Shown here in pieces: positions 1 through 6,009 of a stretch of 22,050 bases of DNA. Under the pieces are notes generated by a model, which was not told where the DNA came from, searched no databases, and was given only the letters and a program-made list of their open reading frames with translations. The position numbers were made by a program, and so were the translations under genes. Source of the stretch: Candidatus Moranbacteria bacterium GW2011_GWE2_36_40 (lineage in GTDB: Bacteria; Patescibacteriota; Minisyncoccia; Moranbacterales; GWC2-37-73). The stretch is from positions 1-22,050 of the forward strand of contig LBRX01000008.1 in assembly GCA_000991645.1 (NCBI GenBank). Direction: 5' to 3'. The first letter of the stretch is position 1, and each line of letters starts with the position of its first letter.

Positions 1-194
1 GTTGATAAAAATACAATAGAGCTCAATGTATTCGATTGAAATTTATTGTGTTTTTACCAAAATGTAAAATTTTTTAAGTTTGGCAACAGCGCCCTTATGA
101 GGTAAATGGTGTTACTGTCGCTTTTGCAGCTAACTGGTACACTGCTTTTCCACTCCAGCTTACCATCGCACTCAATCCGCAAGTAGGCGGAACG

Positions 195-884
195 GTGGCA
201 AGTGATCCGAATTGTCTTACATGTTCGAATGGCACTTGCACAGGATCGTTCACTCTAGGGAGCGTGTCTCTCACGCCAACAGCGTCAAGTGGTTATACTT
301 TCGCTTTCTGGAATGATGGAACTATCAATTCCACTGATAACCCACTAACAATAAACATGAGCGGTGACAAGGAATTAACAGCTCAATTCTTGCCCGTATT
401 GAAATTTCCACTTTCTGGAACACTTGCGGCAAGAAAATTATCACATTTCTATTTCAATGACACTTGGACTCCTGGTCAATGTCCATCTGGAACATATGAA
501 AAACACGTTGGCGTTGATTTGCAAGCTACCACAACGGATGAGGTGCATGCTGCTCACACAGGAATAGTTAGGGAAATATTCACTGGTCAACATAGTGAAT
601 GGGCCGATGCAATTGTTATTGAAGATGATAATAATCAATTCACAACAGTGTATTGGCATGTTATCAAGTACGGAAACCTGGGTGTTGGTGATCACGTTAC
701 AAAAGATCAACAAATTGCAACTGTAGCTGATTTGGGCGATAATACACACTTTCACCTTGGAATCAGAATGGCTCCGTTTCTATCTGGAACTTCAGACAAA
801 GGTGCTCTTCCAGTAAATAATTGCGATTCAAAGCCAGCATACCCTGAACACTTCGTAAACCCTGAACTGGTTACCTACGAATAG
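195..884 (+). CDS. M23-family metallopeptidase domain protein with InlB-type repeat, 5'-truncated
   Basis: The C-terminal half is a LytM/M23 peptidase fold. H104 and D108 sit in HVGVDL, H155 in the YWH segment, and H185/H187 in HFHLGIR, which fits the family's zinc ligands. M23 enzymes cleave peptide crosslinks in peptidoglycan outside the membrane. The N-terminal part (residues about 1-66, ending in ELTAQF) resembles the divergent InlB B-repeat/bacterial repeat domain, with a cysteine-rich insert near residues 7-15. The listed start is a GTG inside that repeat with no ribosome-binding site. The same frame is open back to base 78 and reads as sensible repeat-domain protein (an NPQVGGTV motif lies just upstream), but it has no ATG, GTG or TTG there and ends at a TAA at 75-77. 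There is no signal peptide. I read it as the 3' part of a larger secreted protein that lost its 5' end, probably a pseudogene. The peptidase call is firm; functionality is doubtful. Confidence 0.75.
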   Translation: MASDPNCLTCSNGTCTGSFTLGSVSLTPTASSGYTFAFWNDGTINSTDNPLTINMSGDKELTAQFLPVLKFPLSGTLAARKLSHFYFNDTWTPGQCPSGTYEKHVGVDLQATTTDEVHAAHTGIVREIFTGQHSEWADAIVIEDDNNQFTTVYWHVIKYGNLGVGDHVTKDQQIATVADLGDNTHFHLGIRMAPFLSGTSDKGALPVNNCDSKPAYPEHFVNPELVTYE

Positions 885-900
885 TATCCGGTTTACAATG

Positions 901-937
901 AAAAAAGGGGTTCTGCAAAATTGCAGAACCCCTTTTT
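901..937. terminator. Bidirectional intrinsic terminator
   Basis: A near-perfect hairpin (GGGGTTCTGCAA and its complement around a 2-nt centre at 919-920) is flanked by an A run on the left and a T run on the right. It can end transcription from the M23 gene on the plus strand and from the convergent 959-1636 gene on the minus strand. Confidence 0.9.
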
Positions 938-958
938 AATTTCCTGCTTAAATAATCC

Positions 959-1636
959 TTAAAGCTGTATAGTTGAAATTATTTTTTCAAAAATGTCTAC
1001 ATTTTCCTGATTATCACCTGGGTAAGAAATTACGATTGTACCAATTCCTTTTTTTATTAGTTTATTAATCCACAACTCTCCAGCATAAGCTCCTTTATAG
1101 GATATTTGTTCGGCAGAAATATTATTAATCTCTATTGTTTTTTGTGTAAAATTTTCAGGATTGTTTGTCTTTTTATTTTCTATAATCTCGTATATGTTTT
1201 TTTGATCATAATAAATAATAAGCTGGTTCATTATCATGGCATCGGGTACTCCATAGTAAGCATCTTCAGGACTTATTGAATAAATGCCTAAGATGATATC
1301 TTTTCGTAATGTATTTAAGGATAGCTCAGATGGGTAGCTTAATTTAATTCCACCATTATTATCATGGAAAGTTTTCCAAGTTTTTCTATCATCATTAATT
1401 TTAGTGATAATGGTTGATTTGGAATTATTAGTTGTTGTTTGTGTTTTAGACTGATCTTGTTGAGCCCCTTGTTTGTTCTGTGGTATAACTATGTTTTTTT
1501 TCACATCAACAACGTTTTGCGGTGCCTCCGCAACCTCTCTATTTTTCATAACTTGCCACACAAGCATACCTGCAGCAATTGAAAAAATAACAAGCACAAT
1601 TGTCCCAAGTCCCGTGCTAACTTTTTGATTTTTCAT
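959..1636 (-). CDS. Membrane-anchored protein of unknown function
   Basis: A 225-residue protein. Residues 10-30 form one hydrophobic segment after a short basic N-terminus, giving a signal anchor with the rest outside the membrane. A Gln/Asn/Thr/Lys-rich linker follows (about 45-80). The globular C-terminal domain (about 85-225) includes a 'GGIKLSYPSELSL' stretch, a pattern seen in PsbP-like extracytoplasmic domains of many small-genome bacteria; that fold assignment is only a guess. No catalytic motif is visible. The start ATG has no Shine-Dalgarno sequence, but a TGATATAAT extended -10 lies about 30 bases upstream. It converges on the M23 gene and shares its terminator. It may be a lipoprotein-like envelope factor; no function can be assigned. 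Confidence 0.75.
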   Translation of the reverse strand: MKNQKVSTGLGTIVLVIFSIAAGMLVWQVMKNREVAEAPQNVVDVKKNIVIPQNKQGAQQDQSKTQTTTNNSKSTIITKINDDRKTWKTFHDNNGGIKLSYPSELSLNTLRKDIILGIYSISPEDAYYGVPDAMIMNQLIIYYDQKNIYEIIENKKTNNPENFTQKTIEINNISAEQISYKGAYAGELWINKLIKKGIGTIVISYPGDNQENVDIFEKIISTIQL

Positions 1637-1666
1637 TGTTTATTTTATTACTTTTTAAGCATCTAA

Positions 1667-1675
1667 ATTATATCA
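1667..1675 (-). promoter_or_regulatory. Extended -10 promoter of the 959-1636 gene
   Basis: Read on the minus strand, this is TGATATAAT, a perfect TATAAT with the TGn extension. No good -35 is present, as is usual for extended -10 promoters. It lies 30 bases upstream of the ATG. Confidence 0.5.
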
Positions 1676-1701
1676 CAAATATCAATAAAAACTAAATTTC
1701 A

Positions 1702-1730
1702 TTTCACAAGGGCTGGACAAATTTTATAAT
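1702..1730 (+). promoter_or_regulatory. Candidate promoter of the structured leader/sRNA
   Basis: TATAAT at 1725-1730 with a weak TTTCAC 17 bases upstream. Predicted transcription would start near 1737 and run into the hairpin series at 1787-1922. The -10 is perfect and the -35 is poor. Confidence 0.4.
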
Positions 1731-1736
1731 TCTGAT

Positions 1737-1867
1737 AAGCTAAATATATGAATAGGTATCTGACACAAATTACAACCTTGAATAATGACGATAATTGTGA
1801 TTGATTATCGTCGGTTTTGATTTGAATTCGCAAAACAAGATCGACTCACACAGAGCCGATTTTTTTG
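1737..1867 (+). ncRNA. Candidate small RNA or attenuated leader upstream of the flavoprotein gene
   Basis: It begins just after a TATAAT box. It contains a perfect 9-bp hairpin (GACGATAAT/ATTATCGTC, 1787-1812) and ends in a terminator-like hairpin (1840-1860: ATCG and CTC pair with GAG and CGAT around ACACA) followed by seven T. An 18-codon reading frame starts with ATG at 1748 and ends at a TGA inside the first hairpin, but it has no ribosome-binding site. Two further hairpins follow (1876-1892 and 1905-1922) before the ATG at 1953. It could be an independent sRNA or a terminator/antiterminator leader of the flavoprotein gene. It matches no riboswitch class I know. Confidence 0.4.
1840..1867 (+). 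terminator. Intrinsic terminator or attenuator before the flavoprotein gene
   Basis: The stem has 7 bp with one A-C mismatch and the loop is ACACA, followed directly by seven T. No annotated plus-strand gene ends here, so it must serve the short transcript starting near 1737 or act as an attenuator. Confidence 0.6.
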
Positions 1868-1952
1868 TTGGCTTTCAGAATCTTTGATTCTGTCCAGACA
1901 ACAATTCCGACAGCAGTCGGGAAAAATTAACAAATAATATGCACACATTTTT

Positions 1953-3287
1953 ATGAAAAACGAAACGAAAAAAATTCAAGTTGCAATTCTGGGAGGAGGC
2001 ATTACCGGCAGCTCAATTTTTCATATCTTAAGCAAATACACCAACATCAACTCCATTGCTTTAATAGAAAAAGCTGGAAAATTAGGAGAAATAAATTCCA
2101 AAGAAAACAACAACAGTCAAACTCTGCATTTTGGAGATATTGAAGCAAACTATTCCACAGAAAAAGCATCGTCATCCAAAGAAGCTTCACAAATGGTTGT
2201 TCGCTACCTTGAAAGATTGGACAAAAAGGATTGTGACATTTATAAAAAATCTCATAAAATGTTACTAGCTGTTGGAGAAAAAGAAGTTGCAACATTTGAA
2301 AAAAGACAAAATGAATTTGAACAAATATTTCCAAATTTCAAAAAAATAACCAAGGAAAAAATAGCCAAGATTGAACCAGAAATAGTAAGCGGCAGAAAAC
2401 AATCCGAAAAAATAATGGCTGGATATAGTGAAGATGGATGGGTTGTTGATTTTGGAGCTTTGGCTAAAAATTTAGCACAAGAAGCTACCAAAAATAATCC
2501 CAACGCTGAAATTTTTACAAACACAAAGGTAACAAGCATCGCCAAGAAAGATGGTGGATTTGAAATCATAACAAACAATGGAATTTTTTGGGCTGATGTT
2601 GTTGTGGTTGCGATGTGTTCTCACAGCTTGATGTTTGCCAAGGAACTTGGATATGGTGAAGAATATTCCATACTTCCTGTTGGTGGAAATTTTTACACTT
2701 CTTCAAGAAAAGTTTTAAACGGCAAGGTTTATACCATGCAAAGCGGTAAACTTCCTTTTGCTGGAGTACATGGCGATCCCAACATTCACAATGAAAATGA
2801 GACTCGCTTTGGGCCAACTGCAAATGTTATGCCATTTCTTGAAAGAAACAATATTGCAACATTTGGAGATTTTCTCAAATCAACACTCAGCGATAAACAG
2901 TCAGCCATTGCTCTCTTAAAAGTTCTCTCGGAAAAAACATTGCTGACTTTTTTACTGAAAAATTTAATTTACGAAATTCCTTACTTTGGTCCTAGAGCAT
3001 ATGCAAAAATGTGCCAAAAAATAATTCCAACCTTAAGATATGAGGATTTTAAGAATGGCAAAACTAAGGCTGGCATCAGACCACAGCTGATTAATAACAA
3101 AACACAAAAATTGCAGATGGGAGAAATTGAAATTGAAGGAGAAAAAATACTTTTTAACATTACACCATCACCTGGAGCTTCTGCTTGCATAAAAAATGCT
3201 GTCAAAAGTGTCAACAAAACAATCACTTTCTTTGAGGGAAAATATTCTTTTGATGAAACTGCTTTCAAGAAAGATTTTCTTTCTTAA
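1953..3287 (+). CDS. FAD-dependent oxidoreductase of the malate:quinone oxidoreductase type
   Basis: The N-terminus carries a Rossmann dinucleotide-binding motif, GGGITG at residues 14-19, with an acidic residue at the end of the second strand (ALIEKAG). The segment NNSQTLHFGDIEANYS (about 52-67) matches the substrate-side signature of Mqo, which oxidises L-malate to oxaloacetate and passes electrons to quinone at the inner membrane face. The C-terminus has GIRPQL and the PSPGASA motif typical of the same family. At 444 residues it is near the short Mqo forms and below the roughly 490 of enterobacterial Mqo. The start ATG follows an AT-rich leader without Shine-Dalgarno. It is the only intact plus-strand gene and has no TCA-cycle or respiratory neighbours, so the physiological substrate is open: malate, another 2-hydroxyacid, or a different acceptor. 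Family call firm, substrate uncertain. Confidence 0.8.
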   Translation: MKNETKKIQVAILGGGITGSSIFHILSKYTNINSIALIEKAGKLGEINSKENNNSQTLHFGDIEANYSTEKASSSKEASQMVVRYLERLDKKDCDIYKKSHKMLLAVGEKEVATFEKRQNEFEQIFPNFKKITKEKIAKIEPEIVSGRKQSEKIMAGYSEDGWVVDFGALAKNLAQEATKNNPNAEIFTNTKVTSIAKKDGGFEIITNNGIFWADVVVVAMCSHSLMFAKELGYGEEYSILPVGGNFYTSSRKVLNGKVYTMQSGKLPFAGVHGDPNIHNENETRFGPTANVMPFLERNNIATFGDFLKSTLSDKQSAIALLKVLSEKTLLTFLLKNLIYEIPYFGPRAYAKMCQKIIPTLRYEDFKNGKTKAGIRPQLINNKTQKLQMGEIEIEGEKILFNITPSPGASACIKNAVKSVNKTITFFEGKYSFDETAFKKDFLS

Positions 3288-3300
3288 CAAAATTTTCAAT

Positions 3301-3334
3301 AAAAAAGGATTCGCATTAAATCATGCAAATCCTC
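3301..3334 (-). terminator. Terminator of the 3353-3661 gene
   Basis: The hairpin (AGGATT and GCAT with complements, one internal mismatch, 3306-3333) is followed on the minus strand by six T. On the plus strand there is no T run, so it serves the minus-strand gene. Confidence 0.75.
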
Positions 3335-3352
3335 TTCAAGGAACATTCCAAA

Positions 3353-3661
3353 TTATCTACCTATTACCATGCAGCCAGAAAACTCTCCGTCACCATAATC
3401 CTCCACACTTATGCTTCCACGCAATACACTGGAAATTTTTTCCATTTCTTTTGGCTTTTGAGTAAAATTGATAGAAACATTGTCCCCTAAAATACTTACC
3501 ACACATCTTTTTTGATCTAGAGTAATACCAACATGCTTTCTGCGAATGCTATCACCTATTGATTTGCAAAAATCAGCAGAAGCAGTATTGGCCTCGCCAA
3601 CCAATCTAAAGCCATGAACTCCACTTTGGACACTAAAAACATTCAGAGCTAATTCTAACAT
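3353..3661 (-). CDS. Small protein of unknown function with long structured leader
   Basis: 102 residues, no transmembrane segment or signal peptide, mixed alpha/beta composition, two cysteines (CKS and RCV contexts) plus one near the C-terminus. No family is recognised. That it is a real gene is well supported. A strong AAGGAG lies 9 bases before the ATG. A consensus promoter (TTGACA, 16 bases, TATAAT) lies 200 bases upstream, and a hairpin plus T-run terminator lies downstream. The approximately 190-nt untranslated leader contains two similar hairpins and a third that can refold, which suggests regulation at the RNA level. It is transcribed alone, with the double thioredoxin gene ending just upstream of its promoter. 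Confidence 0.75.
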   Translation of the reverse strand: MLELALNVFSVQSGVHGFRLVGEANTASADFCKSIGDSIRRKHVGITLDQKRCVVSILGDNVSINFTQKPKEMEKISSVLRGSISVEDYGDGEFSGCMVIGR

Positions 3662-3854
3662 AAAAAATTTCTCCTTTCTAATTTTTTATTCTTTTTTTAA
3701 ACAACAAAAAACTGACCAGTGAAGGCCAGCTCATTACTGTCAATTGTGAATTTATCTTTTATTCACAATTAACAAAAACAAACCGACCTTGAAGGCCCGT
3801 AAACCAAAAATACATAAACTGTATTAAATTGTGGTTTTGTTTGTTTATACTCAT
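3662..3854 (-). promoter_or_regulatory. Structured 5' leader with twin hairpins (candidate cis-regulatory RNA)
   Basis: Read on the minus strand, this leader holds hairpin 1 (GGCCTTCAAGGTC, about 3784-3796), hairpin 2 (10-bp stem AATTGTGAAT/ATTCACAATT, 3742-3770) and hairpin 3 (CTGGCCTTCACTGGTCAG, 3712-3729) with six T after it (3706-3711). Hairpins 1 and 3 share the GGCCTTCA...GGTC core. The AATTGTG at 3827-3833 is an alternative partner for the CACAATT arm, so hairpin 2 can be replaced by a long-range pairing. Hairpin 3 looks like an intrinsic terminator in front of the ribosome-binding site. Confidence 0.5.
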
Positions 3855-3860
3855 ACCATG

Positions 3861-3888
3861 ATTATAGCAGATCAAAAGATGTTGTCAA
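3861..3888 (-). promoter_or_regulatory. Sigma-70 type promoter of the 3353-3661 gene
   Basis: On the minus strand TTGACA (3883-3888) and TATAAT (3861-3866) are both consensus, with a 16-base spacer. Predicted transcription start is near 3854. Confidence 0.8.
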
Positions 3889-3914
3889 CAATATCAACCA
3901 ACAACTAAGTACTG

Positions 3915-3984
3915 ACAACAAACAACCAGGAAATACAAATGGAGGGTGACAGCTAATCACCCTCCATTGTAAGTTGTTTGTTGT
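3915..3984. repeat. Large two-tier inverted repeat after the thioredoxin-fold gene
   Basis: An outer perfect 12-bp pair (ACAACAAACAAC at 3915-3926 with its complement at 3973-3984) encloses an inner perfect 12-bp hairpin (AATGGAGGGTGA at 3938-3949 with 3957-3968). The right outer arm is followed by a second copy of itself (3985-3996) that runs into the TAA of the 3995-5098 gene. It probably acts as 3'-end structure or terminator for that gene, although the T run after the inner hairpin is poor (ATTTGTATTT). Confidence 0.7.
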
Positions 3985-3994
3985 AAGTTGTTTG

Positions 3995-5098
3995 TTATTT
4001 TGCTAGTTGTTCATCAATGACTTTTTTCATGTCATCATATTTTGCAGTTGGAAGTTGCAAATCTGTTCCAATGAAAATTGAAGGTGTTGCTTGCAATCCA
4101 AATGATTGACCCTCTGCAACATTCGCAGTAATTTGATCTTGATATTTTTTATCATCCAAACATTTATTGAAATCTGCGAGCTTAAGACCAATTGTTGCAG
4201 CATATCCCTTGAAAATTGGTGTGGCATCTTTAGCTTTTCCCCAAGCGTCCTGAGAAGCAAAAAGCTTACCAGCATAATCAACAAATTTTCCTTGTTCATT
4301 TGCACAAGCTGCAGCCAAAGCTGCACCAGTTCCCTGAGTTGCTGTTGGTGGTACATAGCTTTTAAAATCCAATTGAACTTTATCACCATACTCTTTCAAC
4401 ATTGGGGTAATAATTTCAGCATACGCTTTTTTATCACTAGGACTTTGAAAATTGCTAAATGCAACAACTTTTACTGTTGACTCAGAAGAACCAATTGTAA
4501 TATCTTTTTCAGATATCTGTGGAGCTACAATGTATTTTCCAACTGGAAATCCAGCCTCAGCACTTTTTATGGCATATGATTCGCCTTGTTTATTTAGAAA
4601 TGGCTGCGCCTTTGCAAAAAGCTCAGTTTTTTCAATTTCTTTTGAAAAAATGAATGCTGGAATTGTCTTAATTTCAAACTGTGCAATAATTTTTTTTCCT
4701 TTTTCTGAATTAAAATCTATTTTCTCATTTGAAATTGTTGGCAATGCTTGCTTTAGACCAATCAAAACCTCATCTGGCTTGCAAGCCTCACAAGTGTCAT
4801 CTGAAATAACTTGGACTTTAACAAGAGGCTCTGAGTATGCTACCCATGTTTTTCCTCCCGAAGAAAAAACATCTGTGGATTTGAGTGCTCTTTCAGAAAA
4901 TCCTCCACCACGCACCATCTGTGCCACATCAACAAAAAGACTACCAACGAATAAACCTGCCAGCAAAATTATTGCTGAGATCAAATTTTTTATCTTTTTA
5001 TCTTTTTTTTCTTCTTCAGTTTCTTCAACTTCTTCTTGAATCTCTCCCAATTGAACATATTGTTCATCAGTCGCTTGATCCTTTTTTTCATCTTCCAT
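3995..5098 (-). CDS. Membrane-anchored protein with two thioredoxin/DsbA-like folds, second lacking its active-site cysteines
   Basis: 367 residues. The acidic, charged cytoplasmic N-terminus (1-37) is followed by a transmembrane segment (about 38-58), with the rest outside. The first thioredoxin-like region has a CEAC active site (C103, C106) and a cis-proline motif TIPAF (P147). The second region (about 200-367) has the layout of DsbA-type Thioredoxin_4 domains: VVAFSNFQSPSDKKAYAE where the family has CPYC-like residues, an alpha-helical insertion containing two isolated cysteines, and the cis-Pro motif TPSIFIG (P339). Here the CxxC is SPSD (219-222), so the second domain should not do thiol exchange through that site. 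It likely works in extracytoplasmic disulfide formation or protein binding. No Shine-Dalgarno is visible, and the ATG follows a GGGCGGG tract. The small membrane protein gene 5215-5640 lies upstream on the same strand. Confidence 0.8.
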   Translation of the reverse strand: MEDEKKDQATDEQYVQLGEIQEEVEETEEEKKDKKIKNLISAIILLAGLFVGSLFVDVAQMVRGGGFSERALKSTDVFSSGGKTWVAYSEPLVKVQVISDDTCEACKPDEVLIGLKQALPTISNEKIDFNSEKGKKIIAQFEIKTIPAFIFSKEIEKTELFAKAQPFLNKQGESYAIKSAEAGFPVGKYIVAPQISEKDITIGSSESTVKVVAFSNFQSPSDKKAYAEIITPMLKEYGDKVQLDFKSYVPPTATQGTGAALAAACANEQGKFVDYAGKLFASQDAWGKAKDATPIFKGYAATIGLKLADFNKCLDDKKYQDQITANVAEGQSFGLQATPSIFIGTDLQLPTAKYDDMKKVIDEQLAK

Positions 5099-5117
5099 AT
5101 TTTTTTGTCCCGCCCGC

Positions 5118-5173
5118 CTAGACTTGACGTCTAGTCGAGGCTGGTTAAATTACGGTAATCCGTACTATTTAAC
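5118..5173. repeat. Two adjacent hairpins between the small membrane protein and the thioredoxin-fold gene
   Basis: CTAGAC/GTCTAG (5118-5134, 5-nt loop) is followed by a longer stem: GTTAAAT plus TACGG (5144-5155) pairing with CCGTA plus ATTTAAC (5160-5173) with a 2-nt bulge and TAAT loop. No T run follows on the minus strand, so these are structural or mobile-repeat sequences rather than simple terminators. The GGTTAAAT arm recurs at 5647-5654 on the other side of the gene. Confidence 0.6.
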
Positions 5174-5214
5174 TGAGATTCTTTTGGTTACTAGTTACAA
5201 ATTAACAATTGTTA

Positions 5215-5640
5215 TTATTGGGGTTGCGCTTGTTGAACTGCTTGTCCGTCTTGCGTTGGCAAATTATCTCCTTGAACCGAGGCGGATTGCTCTGCCATTT
5301 GCTCATCAAGATTTTTTTTCAATGCCGCGACGTCATAACTTTCCGCTGGTTTTACAATTTGATAATCATTAAAACCAATAGTAACTTTTTTGATAGCTTC
5401 AGTTTTGAGTGTAACACCCAAAAGCATTCCCAACACAAGAAACAACATCATTTCAAAAATAACTTCTCTTCTTTTTTTCTTTTCAAGAACTTCATCTGAC
5501 AATATTCCATTTTCAGCCGAAGCCATCACTTGAGGATCTTCTTCAACCTCAATTTCCAAAATATTTTCTTGCTCGAACTTTTTTTCCAACTCAAGCTCCT
5601 TAATTTCCTCAGGTTCAGCTCGTTTTTTATCTTGATGCAT
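5215..5640 (-). CDS. Small single-pass membrane protein of unknown function
   Basis: 141 residues. A strongly charged, glutamate-rich N-terminal region (1-55, partly coiled-coil-like) is followed by a basic stop (KKKRRE), one transmembrane segment (about 62-80) and an extracytoplasmic tail ending in Gln/Ala-rich sequence. The layout parallels the acidic tail plus single membrane span of the next gene (3995-5098), with which it is likely co-transcribed across a 116-base structured gap. No enzyme motif and no known family. The ATG lacks a Shine-Dalgarno sequence and sits 8 bases from the base of a multi-branched palindrome (5648-5778). It could be a partner or anchor of the thioredoxin-fold protein; that is inference from position only. 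Confidence 0.65.
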   Translation of the reverse strand: MHQDKKRAEPEEIKELELEKKFEQENILEIEVEEDPQVMASAENGILSDEVLEKKKRREVIFEMMLFLVLGMLLGVTLKTEAIKKVTIGFNDYQIVKPAESYDVAALKKNLDEQMAEQSASVQGDNLPTQDGQAVQQAQPQ

Positions 5641-5647
5641 TTACCCG

Positions 5648-5778
5648 GTTAAATAAGATTTGGCCCTACGCTTTATTTAGAACCAACTTATCCTAGATTA
5701 GGTTGTTATAGTGCATACATCAATCCACCTTGCCAAATCTTAACTTTAAATTTTTTAAGAAATTTAAAGTTATTTAAC
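5648..5778. repeat. Multi-branched palindromic region upstream of the small membrane protein
   Basis: Nested and adjacent inverted repeats: GTTAAATAA (5648-5656) with TTATTTAAC (5770-5778); AAGATTTGGC (5655-5664) with GCCAAATCTT (5732-5741); a small hairpin CCTA/TAGG at 5692-5702; and AACTTTAAATTT (5742-5753) with its complement at 5760-5771. They predict a three-way junction of about 130 nt ending 8 bases before the start codon. It could be a leader RNA on the minus strand or a folded mobile repeat. The rest of the gap to 5880 shows only a GCATAAAA direct repeat (5831, 5857). Confidence 0.55.
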
Positions 5779-5892
5779 TAGGTGAACCTGTTTTTTACTG
5801 TTTAATTTGTCCCTACATGTTACCACAACCGCATAAAACCTACAACTTGCGAGGTTGCATAAAATATTGTGTAATAATAAGAGGGTTTTCTT

Positions 5893-6007
5893 CAACTTCT
5901 TTCTCTCCTTAGATAAGGAGAGATACCCCTTGGGCAGAGAGGTTGAGAGGAGCCAGGCTCAACCCCACCTCAATCCTCCCCTTATCCAAGGGGAGGAAGT
6001 AGTATGG
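5893..6007. repeat. DUF559-associated palindromic repeat, copy A (gene-less)
   Basis: Three hairpins: TCTCTCCTT/AAGGAGAGA (5902-5923), GGTTGAG/CTCAACC (5941-5964), CCTCCCCTT/AAGGGGAGG (5975-5996). Then comes a short end ...TATGG at 6003-6007, two bases from the stop codon of the 6010-7266 permease. The left end and right end match the left and right ends of copy C at 9989-10147. The open frame at 5855-6067 on the plus strand is only a translation of this repeat. Confidence 0.8.
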
Positions 6008-6009
6008 AA

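Noticed and set aside
4452..5039. 195-codon open frame on the plus strand opposite the thioredoxin-fold gene
   Set aside because: The minus-strand frame has clear domain motifs and a membrane anchor; the plus frame has none and no promoter or ribosome-binding site.
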